Shown: positions 1-8,473 of the stretch, piece after piece
How positions within the stretch are numbered: the stretch's first letter is position 1
Layout: each line of letters opens with the position of its first letter
Source: Monoraphidium neglectum
Taxonomy: Eukaryota > Chlorophyta > Chlorophyceae > Sphaeropleales > Selenastraceae
Assembly (NCBI RefSeq): GCF_000611645.1
Contig: NW_014012405.1
Coordinates: 1-15,729 of the forward strand
DNA: 15,729 bases
Reading direction: 5' to 3'
Made by a program: the position numbers and the translations under genes
Notes under the pieces: generated by a model
Told to the model about the DNA's origin: nothing
The model's input: the letters and a program-made list of their open reading frames with translations, nothing else
Databases searched by the model: none

Positions 1-578
1 GGTGAGGGGGGGGTAGGGTCACGGGGAGGGTGAGAGCGTGTGGGTGGGGGGATGAAGGGGAGACGCTCCAGGATGGGGCCCCTGGTGAGCAGGGCCAGCC
101 ACCAGGCTTCCCGTTGCAGGGGTGCTTGACTACTGCAGCCGCTGCGTATGGTGATGCGACTACCATGCTCCAATCAGGATGACATTGATTGGAAATGGCA
201 AGTTGTGTGTGATCAAGTGGCAGGGCAGCACGCCCAGCAGCGCCGCGGCGCGTGAGCACTGGGCGATCCAGGCTCTAGAATTGTCCGTCCACAGGTGTCG
301 CGCCACCACATTGCCATTGCGCCCCCGTGCGGGAGGATAGCTTGCTTGCATGAATGGCCACATGATTGGAACCCAACATCATCGGCCGAAACGTGCCAAT
401 GTGCCGGGATTGTGGCTGCGGCGCCCTCTTCAAGCAAGAGCTTGAATCTGACTGCTTCGCCTTTCGCAACGGCAAAAAACATGCGCTGCTCGCAATCGGC
501 AGGCCAGCTGCTACAGGCGCAGCGCTTGTTGAATGCGTACCCTCTTATAAGAACCATACAAGCTGCAACAGCGCCCAC
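1..578 (-). other. large intron of the HSP90 gene, continuing off the left edge
   Basis: This is the interval downstream (minus strand) of the second HSP90 exon. I searched it on the minus strand for the next conserved HSP90 block (the RLMDLIVNSLYSNKEVFLREL-like region) and did not find it, so the intron is inferred to be longer than 570 nt. Its last 60 nt before the window edge (positions 60 to 1 read on the minus strand) are almost pure pyrimidine, which would suit a tract just before an acceptor lying outside the window. Several small open frames here have no recognisable content. Confidence 0.45.
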
Positions 579-930
579 CTCAGCTTGGTACTGGAAGGTC
601 TCCTCAGTGGTGGCGGCGTCGGCGGCAGCCGCCGAGGTCATGAGGTCGCGCGCCAGCGGGCGAGCCGCAAAGGGGCGCTGATCCGGCATGGAAAAGGCAC
701 TCAGGGCTCGCATCTGAGGCGCCGCGGGGCGCCTGAGAGCCACGGCCCGCGGTGCGATCTGGGCATGCTTGCAGGTGGGCGTAGCGAGGAGAGGTGATCG
801 ATGCAGCTGTGATAGCTGAGGTGCCAAAGCGCCGTCCGCAGTTAGGCCCAGCGTGCGCGCTCACCGTCAGGCCCGCAGCAGAGCGCGCGACGCCACGAAG
901 CATCCTGGCGGCAGCAGCTCGCGCAAACAT
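579..930 (-). CDS. organelle-targeted HSP90 chaperone, N-terminal part (partial)
   Basis: HSP90 is an ATP-dependent dimeric chaperone. Exon 1 (930..865) encodes MFARAAAARMLRGVARSAAG-LT, a basic, Ala/Arg-rich start typical of a mitochondrial or plastid presequence. A GTGAGC donor follows at 864. Three in-frame acceptors are possible, so exon 2 starts at 815, 758 or 713 (introns of 49, 106 or 151 nt). The last is closest to the intron sizes of neighbouring genes and would begin MRALSAFSMPDQRPFAARPL. Exon 2 ends at 579 with EETFQYQAE before a GTGGGC donor. The pattern F-x-Y-Q-A-E-V is the conserved entry into the N-terminal ATPase domain of plastid and plant-mitochondrial HSP90s. Everything beyond it, including all ATP-binding residues, is outside the window. 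Organelle-type HSP90 is likely from the presequence plus this motif; plastid versus mitochondrion cannot be decided. The start ATG at 930 is the only one giving a presequence in phase. Confidence 0.6.
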
Positions 931-1254
931 GCACTATTGCAAGAGAGTAGCAGGCAATGCCCCAAGAACAATGACGAAAAGGCCGCTTGGCCAAAATAGG
1001 CCTGGTGGCGAGCGGCTCTCGAAGCCTCTTTCCGAGGCTGGTAGGAGGTCAGAGGATGCCGGTGGTTGCCTTGATGGCCACAAGCAATCCGCATAAGATC
1101 CCTGCACCCACGCGCCTAGACCTGCCAATGTCCGACAGCTGCCATTCGCATGGCACCCTCTGGCCGGCGGCTGCACTGTTTTGTTACCAGCAATCTGCTT
1201 TAAAACCTGCCTTGATGACCCCCAAAACACCCAAAGACAGATTAAATCCTTTCA
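931..1254. other. gap between the HSP90 5' end and the F-box gene 3' end
   Basis: Both flanking genes are on the minus strand, so these 324 nt must hold the F-box 3' UTR and the HSP90 promoter and 5' UTR. I see no TGTAA on the minus strand here, so the F-box polyadenylation site is not identified, and no clear TATA box. Open frames on both strands have no recognisable product. Confidence 0.5.
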
Positions 1255-3111
1255 TTACTCCTTTGCCAGCGCCCAGAGCCTCATGCGCGCGGTCAGAGGC
1301 TTGTGCCGCTCATCCTCGCTGCTCTCATCCTCGTCGCTGTCGTCATCGCTGCTGCTGCTGCTGCGCCCACCTCCGCCTCCACCTGCGCCCCCGTCGCCGC
1401 CGCGCATCCAATCGACAGCCTGCGGCAAAAGTATGACGGACACTCAAGCAAAGGGAACAGTGACTCGGCAAAGCCGTTGGTTTGACCTTGGTTTGACCAA
1501 GGTCAGACGTGAGCATCAATGAAAGACGCACCAAACCCAGATCAATACAGGCCCCACAACCAGAAAATCCTAACTTGCCCTCAGAACCCACCTGCTCTGG
1601 ACTTGGATACGAAATTGACAGCCTCGACTCCCGCCCCCGCCCCCGCCGCTGTCGACCAGAGGGCCGTGCTGCTACGCTGCCACGCCCGCCCACACCGCCT
1701 CCGCTGGCCATCTCCTTCCACAGCAGCCGTCCATCCGCTATAACGCGGCAGGCCCTCCACGGCAAAAGGGCGTGACGGCGCTCTGCCAGGGCCCAGCAAA
1801 GGGCGGCAGCGCGTGTGAGAAGGGGCGCGCACTGCATGCAGCTCATGCGCAACCCCAAACGCACGCCGGAAAGGGTGGGCCAAAGCAGGCGAGCTGTTCC
1901 TTGAGCAAAATAGGGGCCAACTCACCTGCCGCGAGTTCCCGAAACAGCGCCGCCAGCTTGTCAGCACCCAGCTGCTGACCAGCAACTGCCAGCCCCCCGC
2001 TTTCTGCAGCTTCTCCAACTGCCGTGGCCAGGCCCAAGGCCGCCTCGGCTGCAGCCACACGCGCTGCGCCCCTCCGTTCAAACACTCGCAGCACCGCGTC
2101 GGCCCATAGACCTGCATCTGCTGCCACCATACCCCGCCATGCACGGCACACGCATGCTGCGCGCCCCAGTGACAAAGGATCCAGTGACCCAAGAATCACT
2201 TGGGTGACCTCGTCGGGTACGTCTACAAACGTGAGTTCCGCCTCCTCATCTTCCAAATCATCACCATCTGATGCTGCCCCTCCCAATTTGTCGTTGCTGC
2301 CGCCGCCGCCGCCGCCGCCACTGCGCCGCCGCCGCTCCCTGTGGGCGGCCAGCCCGGCACGCTTTGCCTGTCCAAGCAGCTGCGTGCGCCGCTGCTGCGG
2401 TAGCGCGCGCCCGGCCGCGTCGACCGCAGCGGCTTGCGCCTGGCGGACAGATTCGCGTCTGGGGAAAGGGCACACAGGCGCGAATGGGGCGAATGGGGTG
2501 GGTGTTTGCAGCTGCACACGTTCTGCAAGTGACTGGATAAGGTGCATGCACCTGTGCCGGTTGAAAAGTAACCCCCGCGCCGGGCAGCCGGCGTGCCCGA
2601 TGAGAACACTGCAAAAAATGTTCGGCGCGGCGCCCGCTTCGCATACGTGCAACGCAGGCGCCGCAGCAAGCCGGCGCCCCGCACGGCCCCAAACGCACCC
2701 GTCTGTCAGCCGTGCCGCCGCCATGAGGTCCTCAAAAATGGCCCCCTGCAGCTTCTTATCCGAACTCCGATACTCTTCCTGCACCACCACCCGCAGCTCC
2801 TGCAGAGCGCGCGCCCGCAGGTTCCTGGTGCGGGTGGCATGGACAGGGGAGGGGCCAATTGTGAGCGGTACGACAGCGAAGCACGCACTGTGCATGCATG
2901 GCCGATCGCCGGACTGCCGCAGCACACACATGCTCAGCATGCTGGGCGCATGCTGCTCCCACCTGTTGGCGAGCCCACCGCAAATGTCTGCAGCGGCGTA
3001 GCGCTCTAGGCGCAGGCACCCGGCGCTCTCGTCGCCGCTGCTGTCGTCGCTGCTGTCGCTGATGCGCGGGGGTTGCCGGCTAAGTTGTTGCCGCCTAATT
3101 CGCGGTGGCAT
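1255..3111 (-). CDS. F-box protein, five exons, about 387 aa
   Basis: F-box proteins bind SKP1 and recruit targets to SCF ubiquitin ligases. Exons: 3111..2963, 2824..2699, 2458..1926, 1782..1592 and 1419..1255, all GT-AG with matching phases (2, 2, 1, 0). The F-box lies at about residues 170-218: FVDVPDEVTQVILGSLDPLS, followed by the Cys/Trp/Leu-Trp pattern ACVCRAWRGMVAADAGLW that marks the second half of the domain. Around it are an N-terminal acidic Ser/Asp patch (residues 18-30), a basic stretch RERRRR plus a seven-Gly run just before the F-box, an Ala-rich helix after it, and a C-terminal Gly run, Ser run and acidic tract DDDSDEDESSEDE before the end LTARMRLWALAKE. I see no LRR, WD40 or kelch repeats, so the substrate-binding mode is unknown. 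Introns 1 and 2 are in-frame and stop-free (see findings). The ATG at 3111 opens the only frame that joins all exons. Confidence 0.75.
1484..1504. repeat. perfect 9-bp inverted repeat inside F-box intron 4
   Basis: GACCTTGGT, TTG, ACCAAGGTC: perfect nine-base arms with a three-base loop. It overlaps a tandem duplication of the 11-mer TTGGTTTGACC (1477-1487 and 1488-1498). It lies within the intron 1420..1591, well away from both splice sites. Function unknown. Confidence 0.7.
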
Positions 3112-3315
3112 GGCCTTACCCCAGCGTCAAGTGCGTGGATGAAAATGTGATTTTGAGAAATTAATTTGAATGGTCGGTACACGACGTGGTTGGTATTCTC
3201 TTGCTGCTATCAAAATTCTAAAGGCAACAATTGATCGCAGGACCGACAAAACGGAGAGGTTACTTGGCTGATCTGCTGAAGTGACACGGGTCTATTGAGG
3301 GGCTTTGGGCACGCC
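3112..3315. promoter_or_regulatory. probable bidirectional promoter between F-box and MED31 genes
   Basis: These are the 204 bp between two divergent start codons. Composition drops sharply from the GC-rich surroundings (for example TTTTGAGAAATTAATTTGAA near 3152-3171). An ACGT-core element, CACGACGTGG, lies near 3180-3190. No clear TATA box is seen on either strand. The assignment is inferred from the head-to-head layout. Confidence 0.5.
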
Positions 3316-4740
3316 ATGGATGTGGATCCAACAACAGGACCCAGGTGAATGCCTTACACGCTGCCTAGAGTCCTTCGCTGTGCTCTCTCACGAATGCATG
3401 GGCCGCCCAAGCACAACAGCAGCTGATGCAGGCCCACGCACCACGAGACCAGCTGCAAACGGCGCGCACCAACCGTATCACACCGTGTTGTATGCAGTAC
3501 AAGTGGCAGCGGCGGCGGCGGGCAAAGCGCTGCCGATGCCACTGGCTGCTCTGACCGGACGCGCTTCATAGTCGAACTGGAGTTCATGCAGTGCCTGGCC
3601 AACCCATTCTACCTCAATTGTGAGGGGGCATGGCGCCTGGTCGCTTGTGCTGCTATTGCTGCCGTCTTTGCATGGCTGCGGGAGCAACAAATGGTGCACT
3701 GCAATGACAGGCCCACCTGATTGTGCAAACACACCGGCCTCTCACAGGGCCGTGTCGGGTCACCTGGCCCCGCTGCAACCCCGCTGTGACTCAGCTGCCG
3801 AGCGATGATTTGCAAGCACTCAGTTGCACCGCGCAATCCCTGTTGCTGCGTCTGTACAGGGCTCGCTCAGAATCGATACCTTGAAGATCCAGCTTTTCTG
3901 AACTATCTACAATACCTGGACTACTGGCGGCGGCCAGAGTACGCTGTCTACATTAAGTGAGGAGCGGCTCCGGGGGCCTGCTTTGACTTTGGCTTTGAGG
4001 GAGGGTAGGCGAGGGCAAGAATTGGGTGAATGTGCATGCAGGGGCGGGTGTGGTTGTATGCCTGGCTGGACCGCACCTGCGCCCGGACGCAAAGCGCTGC
4101 GCCCGGCTGGTCGCGCCAGCCGTGTCCACGCCATGCCGTGGCAAGCTGCGCTCTTCGCATGGCGTATGCTTCGCCTCGTCGTGTCCTGCTGCATGCCAAA
4201 CCCGCCTGCTTCCTCTCACCCACTTTCACCTATTCTATGAACCCCCAAAGGCACCCCCACTGCCTGCTGATGCTGGACCTCCTGCGAAGCGAACGATTCA
4301 GGAAATCCATCGCGGTGGTGCAGGTCGCGGTGAGCCGGCTGCATCCTTTGGTGCTGCAATCTTCCTGGTGATCTTCACAGCGGTCTGATGTGCTGGCACA
4401 AGCACACACCAGCACGCCACTCCATGTGGCTGCTCCGCTTCAGCACGCAGCCCACCTCCGCGGCCAACCTGTGCTCGGCATTCCTGTTGCCCCTGTGCGC
4501 TCCACGTCGGCGCCACAACTCTTTGACCGTATAATGCCCGCCCCCCACCCACCTGCATGGAAACACGCACCCCTTCAGGACGACATCCACACCCAGCAGT
4601 TCTACCATTGGCAGCACTACCGGTCCAACCGGGTCAAGGAGGGCACCGCTGCGCTGGAAGGGCCTGCGATAGCTGCAGGTCCTGCAGGTACTGCCGCAGC
4701 AGCAGCAGCAGCAGCAGCAGCAGTGGCGGGCGGCAGCTGA
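3316..4740 (+). CDS. MED31: Mediator of RNA polymerase II transcription subunit 31, five exons, 162 aa
   Basis: MED31 (Soh1) is a middle-module subunit of Mediator, bridging transcription factors and RNA polymerase II in the nucleus. Exons: 3316..3344, 3498..3619, 3860..3956, 4251..4329 and 4579..4740; all introns are GT-AG with matching phases. The Med31 domain spans about residues 32-128 and reads [57 protein letters not shown], then [13 protein letters not shown], and ends with [15 protein letters not shown]. These match the family blocks F-x-x-E-L-E-F-x-Q-C-L-A-N-P, L-A-Q-N-R-Y, Y-L-x-Y-W-x-x-P-E-Y, Y-P-H-C-L and QQFYYWKNYRNNR. A short Gly/Ser-rich N-terminus (MDVDPTTGP...) precedes the domain. 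A tail with ten consecutive Ala follows it. The segment before QQFY, usually near A-H-P-A-N-K-E-L-A-H, is diverged (AVVQVADDIHT) but keeps the same length, which supports the exon 4/5 junction. The start ATGG at 3316 has a good context. Confidence 0.9.
4696..4722 (+). repeat. (GCA)9 microsatellite coding poly-Ala in MED31
   Basis: Nine uninterrupted GCA codons sit in the last MED31 exon, after one GCC Ala codon. They make a ten-Ala run in the C-terminal tail, outside the conserved domain. Confidence 0.9.
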
Positions 4741-5035
4741 GTGTGTGCTCAACTAGGGCGCGACGCCTGGAAACTTCAGGGGCGCGTGTGGCTGCAGGCA
4801 CACATCCGCGGCACATGTTCGCCGAGGCGCGTCCTGCAAATGTGCAATGCCTCGTGTGCACTCGAGGTTCACAACCGACCTAGTAATGGATGTCGGAAAC
4901 CACGGCGCTGCTGCTGGCGTCCATGTGGCTGCTGCATACGTGTTAACTCCTCGCTACCGCTTCACTCCGCATGCAATCCCCTCCCTTTGTCCTGTCGCAT
5001 CGCCGCCTGTACTCTTCAATCTCTTGCCCCTGCTG

Positions 5036-5040
5036 TGTAA
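5036..5040 (+). terminator. TGTAA polyadenylation signal, probably of MED31
   Basis: TGTAA is the usual green-algal polyadenylation signal. This copy lies about 300 nt after the MED31 stop codon, and I saw no earlier copy in 4741-5035. Confidence 0.5.
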
Positions 5041-5705
5041 TCATTGTTGCGCAACCACTTGGCCAGAGAGTGGACTAAAAGCGCGTGGGCGCACTGGATT
5101 CGTGACAAGGCCACGCAGCAGGACTCTTTATCACAAAAGGGAATGCAAATCCTGTGCATGCGCAGTCAAGGGGCGGTGCCGTCACTGTTGCTCCGCATCC
5201 CCTCCGCCCATTTTGGCGCTTCACTGATTGATTCCTGCCGTTCCCCCCAGCTCCAGACATATCTCCTTCCAGGGCAATATCCACGCGCAGAACCTCATTG
5301 TTGGCAGCTAGCAGGTCAAGAAGGGCACCACGGACCATCTTGCTTGGCGTCGCTCAGCGGCACTGTCCACAGCACGAGCAGAGCGGCATGGTGACAACGC
5401 ATCCACTTTCCAATGGCAACGCTGTACTTGCGGTGATGTATACTTACGATACGTCAAATTACTGCGTAAATTAATCAAGTGTGCTTTCTGCTGTGCTTGC
5501 AGGCAGAGTCAAATCATCCAAAGCGCTTCGTGGCTGCAGCAGCGTCAAGTCATAACGAGGCACCAGTGCATGTGCATGACGACGTGAATCTTGGATTTTC
5601 GAACCCATTGTGTGCCGCGTGCATCAGGCCGACGACCACGCCGCCATCTGCAGCAGCAGCAGTGCGCGCGCTGCACAAGCGAGCCCGACCCTGAAGCCAG
5701 GCACC
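5041..5705. other. intergenic/5' flank of the polyQ gene; no gene supported
   Basis: The stretch holds an AT-richer patch at about 5430-5480 that could be promoter DNA. A good acceptor follows a pyrimidine tract (CTGCTGTGCTTGCAG, ending at 5502) and might end a 5' UTR intron of the gene starting at 5706, but no matching upstream coding exon was found. One minus-strand start at 5338 gives a protein-like run (see findings). Confidence 0.4.
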
Positions 5706-6118
5706 ATGGACGCAATCGCAGACGGGGCGCACCGGCTCTGGCGCGTGATCAACGCCCGTGCGCAAGCGGCGCAGCGCATGCGCCAGGCCCCGGACGAGAC
5801 AGACGTGGTCCCGTGCATGCCCATGCCCACTGTGCGGTTTAATGGCTCCAAGCTGGCCAGCCTGCTGAATGGCCTCGCCCCGCACGGCGCCGAGGCCGGC
5901 TCCCTGCCGCCCGCGGCGCAGCGCATGCAACGCTGCAGCAGCGGCGAGGCGACGCTGCTCACGTCGGCGGGGCCCGTCAGCCCCAAGAGGGTCCCGGGGG
6001 TGTGGGCGCCGGCGGTGACGCCGTTTGGGGCCGGGCTGCAGCACCTGCTGCACAGGAACAGGCGGCACGAGCCACCAGCGTGGCCAGAAATGCCAAAGAA
6101 GCAACGGCAGGTTGCTGA

Positions 6119-6151
<33 letters not shown>

Positions 6152-7036
6152 GGACCAGGGGCCCCCATGCACTGGCGACACCGGCGGCGGGGGAGGCAGC
6201 GATGCCACGTGTTGGGTGGAAATCACGGGCCCTGAGCTGGATAGGATCATGCGCGGCACAGCAGCCCTCCACCTAGAAGCCCACAAGGCACACGCGGCTG
6301 TGGCGGCCAAAAAGCAGCGCGCCGCAGAGGCCGAGGCTCGGCGCCGCGAGCGCGGCACGAGCGCCGACGTCGCGGCGGCGCTGCAAGAGCTGCGGCGCGC
6401 GCACGAGGCTGCGGGCGGCGCTTGCGGGGGCGGCAACGGCGGCGGCGGTTTTGGCTACGTAGGCGTGTCGGCGGCGGACAAGGCGCGGCTGCTGGCGGCG
6501 GCGAAGGAGAGGCAGCTGGCGGCGGTGGCGGCGGTGCAGGACCCTCCGAAGGAGTTTGTTGAGGTGAGGCCGGACACTTCACCCAGGCCGCCTCCGGGCC
6601 CATGTCATGCTCTGTCCCATTTTCCAGGGGGTCAAAGGGTGTCCGGCAGCACGATCGGCACCTCGAGCCGTGGGCTTCTTGCGCTGACCTGACCCACCGT
6701 TGCCCAGCAATCAGGGGACGGCCTCCCGGCCAGCCTGGTGTGGTGCATGCGGCCGCACTCAGCCCATTTCCATGGTGTAATCATTGGTGAAAACCGCTCG
6801 CCTGCCCGCAGGATTACTACGACCGCATCGGCGAGGAAATGCATGCCGCAAATGAGCAGCTAGCCGTCAGGTGTCTGTCGCGCAAGGGCAGCGCCGCCGG
6901 TGGCGGCTGCGCCCTCGGCGGCGCGGCTGGAGAGGAGGGGCTTTGGGCCGGGTTTGGGGAGGAGGGCGGGGAGGAGGGTTTGGGCGGGAAGGAGCAGGAG
7001 GAGGAGGAAGAGGAGGGCCTGCCTGAGTGGGCGTGA
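5706..7036 (+). CDS. uncharacterised polyQ and Ala-rich helical protein, two exons, 360 aa
   Basis: I do not recognise a family. Exon 1 is 5706..6563 and exon 2 is 6812..7036, with a phase-0 GT-AG intron (GTGAGG...CCCGCAG). The start has an ACCATGG context. In order: N-terminal basic helix MDAIADGAHRLWRVINARAQ; a Pro/Ser-rich stretch to about residue 115; basic KKQRQ followed by nine Gln (140-148); a Gly-rich spacer; then WVEITGPELDRIMRG leading into an Ala/Arg/Glu-rich probable coiled coil (about 178-240, with KKQRAAEAEARRRER). A Gly run and a second Ala-rich helix ADKARLLAAAKERQLAAVAA come next. The splice junction forms KEFVE/DYYDRIGEEMHAANEQ, the most ordered-looking motif. The C-terminus is Gly/Glu-rich with an acidic run and ends LPEWA. 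There is no signal peptide or membrane segment. A nuclear or cytosolic scaffold is a guess only. Confidence 0.65.
6123..6149 (+). repeat. (CAG)9 coding polyglutamine
   Basis: Nine perfect CAG codons encode Gln140-148 of the uncharacterised protein. A pure repeat like this is likely to vary in length between strains. Confidence 0.9.
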
Positions 7037-7203
7037 TGCTGGGGGTGACGGATCGCAGGGCTCTGCGTTGCGTCTGGGTGCGGCACCGCCGATGACGGAG
7101 GGTCCAAGGCGCGGATGCCGCGGGTCCGTCGGTGGCATCCTGGAAACTGCCCACTGCAATTCGTTTTTGGTTGCTCGACCATGGGTCCTGGCGCTCTATG
7201 CTT

Positions 7204-7208
7204 TGTAA
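7204..7208 (+). terminator. TGTAA polyadenylation signal of the polyQ gene
   Basis: This plus-strand TGTAA lies about 170 nt after the stop codon at 7036. It is the first copy downstream on that strand. Confidence 0.6.
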
Positions 7209-7277
7209 TGTGAGTGTCACTGCGAGCCGGTCTCTTTGCTTTTCTTGTCATCACTACGTTGACCACAAAGCAACTCC

Positions 7278-7282
7278 TTACA
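7278..7282 (-). terminator. TGTAA polyadenylation signal (minus), probably of the secreted paralog at 7910-9372
   Basis: The plus strand reads TTACA. It lies about 630 nt past the stop codon of the minus-strand gene, so it implies a long 3' UTR. That is plausible for green algae but not proved. Confidence 0.45.
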
Positions 7283-7909
7283 CAGTGCAAACAACTGTGA
7301 ACCCGGACCAGCATCAATAGGGGAAAATGCAGTCAGACTCTTGGCGTCTTGACACGTTGGGCAACATGGTGATGAGTTTTCAAACAGCGGCCTTAGAAAA
7401 ATGTGAGCGCAGCCATTCTGATGGGCCAGGCGTCGCACTTGTGCAGGTTAAATAATGCTATGGAAACGCGAAAAGCACCTCGAGAATCTGGCCAAGGCGG
7501 CGGCGACTTGCACACAGGCCATGCGCACTGCAGAGACGGTGCAAATCCTAGATAACACTAATGACAAAAAAACTGTCGATGGTCAGCTTGTAAAAGCCTG
7601 TTATGGTGTCTGCTTCGGCCTGACCGCACCCCCACTTTGCACATCCATGTTCTTCCCTTTGGCACGTGAGGGTCATCAGATGGTGGTGTCGCGCCTGGCA
7701 GTGCCGGCAAAGCTACGACAGGCCCAGCGCTCCAAGGCACGCAGCGCAGCTCCTCACAACGGAGCCACTGCCAGCTGCAACCTTGCAGGCTGCAGGCCCG
7801 ACCCGACCGGCAACTGAGGCCAGACTGCTGCCTCCTGCTTCAGCCCGCCGCGCCACCGGAGTGCGTCCCAGGCGCACGAGCGCGCCCCTGCCACGGGCCC
7901 TGCTGTCGG
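7283..7909 (-). other. probable 3' UTR of the first secreted paralog
   Basis: These 627 nt lie between the stop codon at 7910 and the minus-strand TGTAA. A plus-strand open frame of 120 codons (7455-7817) is present, but it resembles nothing, has no intron structure and lies antisense to this UTR, so it is not called. Confidence 0.4.
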
Positions 7910-8432
7910 TCACAGGTTGGCGGTGCGGGCGGCGGACAGCTGCCCATAAGCTGTGAGGACGCCCCTGACCTGGATGTCCACAACTAGGTCCCCATCGTAC
8001 ATGCTCAGGCGCCTGTAAAGGTTGACCGTCGAGCACAGCATTGAGAGCGTCCCGGGGGCAGAGGCGTCGGCTGTAATGATGCACCCGTTGCCGGCCAGCG
8101 TCTCGGGCGCGAGGGGAGAGTCGACCGACAGGCTGCGCGGGCCGGTGATGTGGACGGTGCCGTCGGTCGCGCGGACGCGCAGGGGGGATGAGGCGTCGGG
8201 GGCGGAGATTGAGCCGTTGGACTCGAACACGCCCTGCAGGCAGCCGTAGGGGTTGGGTGTCGGTCGTAGGGGGCGTGAGGTGGGGTGGCGGGCGCGGATC
8301 AGCCTGCAGAGCTGCGGCTACTCAAGCTTGCATTTCAAACCTAAACCGCACCTGCATGTCAGCCAAGTCCCTGAAGTGAAAGGGCTCACATGTGCACAGC
8401 CGAGGGTCGCACACACGCACACACACACACAT

Positions 8433-8473
<41 letters not shown>

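Noticed and set aside
2024..3001. 325-codon plus-strand frame opposite the F-box gene
   Set aside because: It runs through the F-box introns and exons alike without a recognisable motif. The minus strand has a clear F-box and consistent splice phases.
5624..6436. 240-270 codon minus-strand frames opposite the polyQ gene
   Set aside because: Cys/Leu runs opposite the CAG repeat and Ala/Arg-rich composition mark them as the shadow of the plus-strand exon.
7455..7817. 120-codon plus-strand frame starting MLWKREKHLENLAKAAATCT
   Set aside because: The first part looks helical, but the rest is random, there is no polyadenylation signal or splice partner, and it lies antisense to the probable 3' UTR of the secreted gene. 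It could be revisited if plus-strand transcripts exist.
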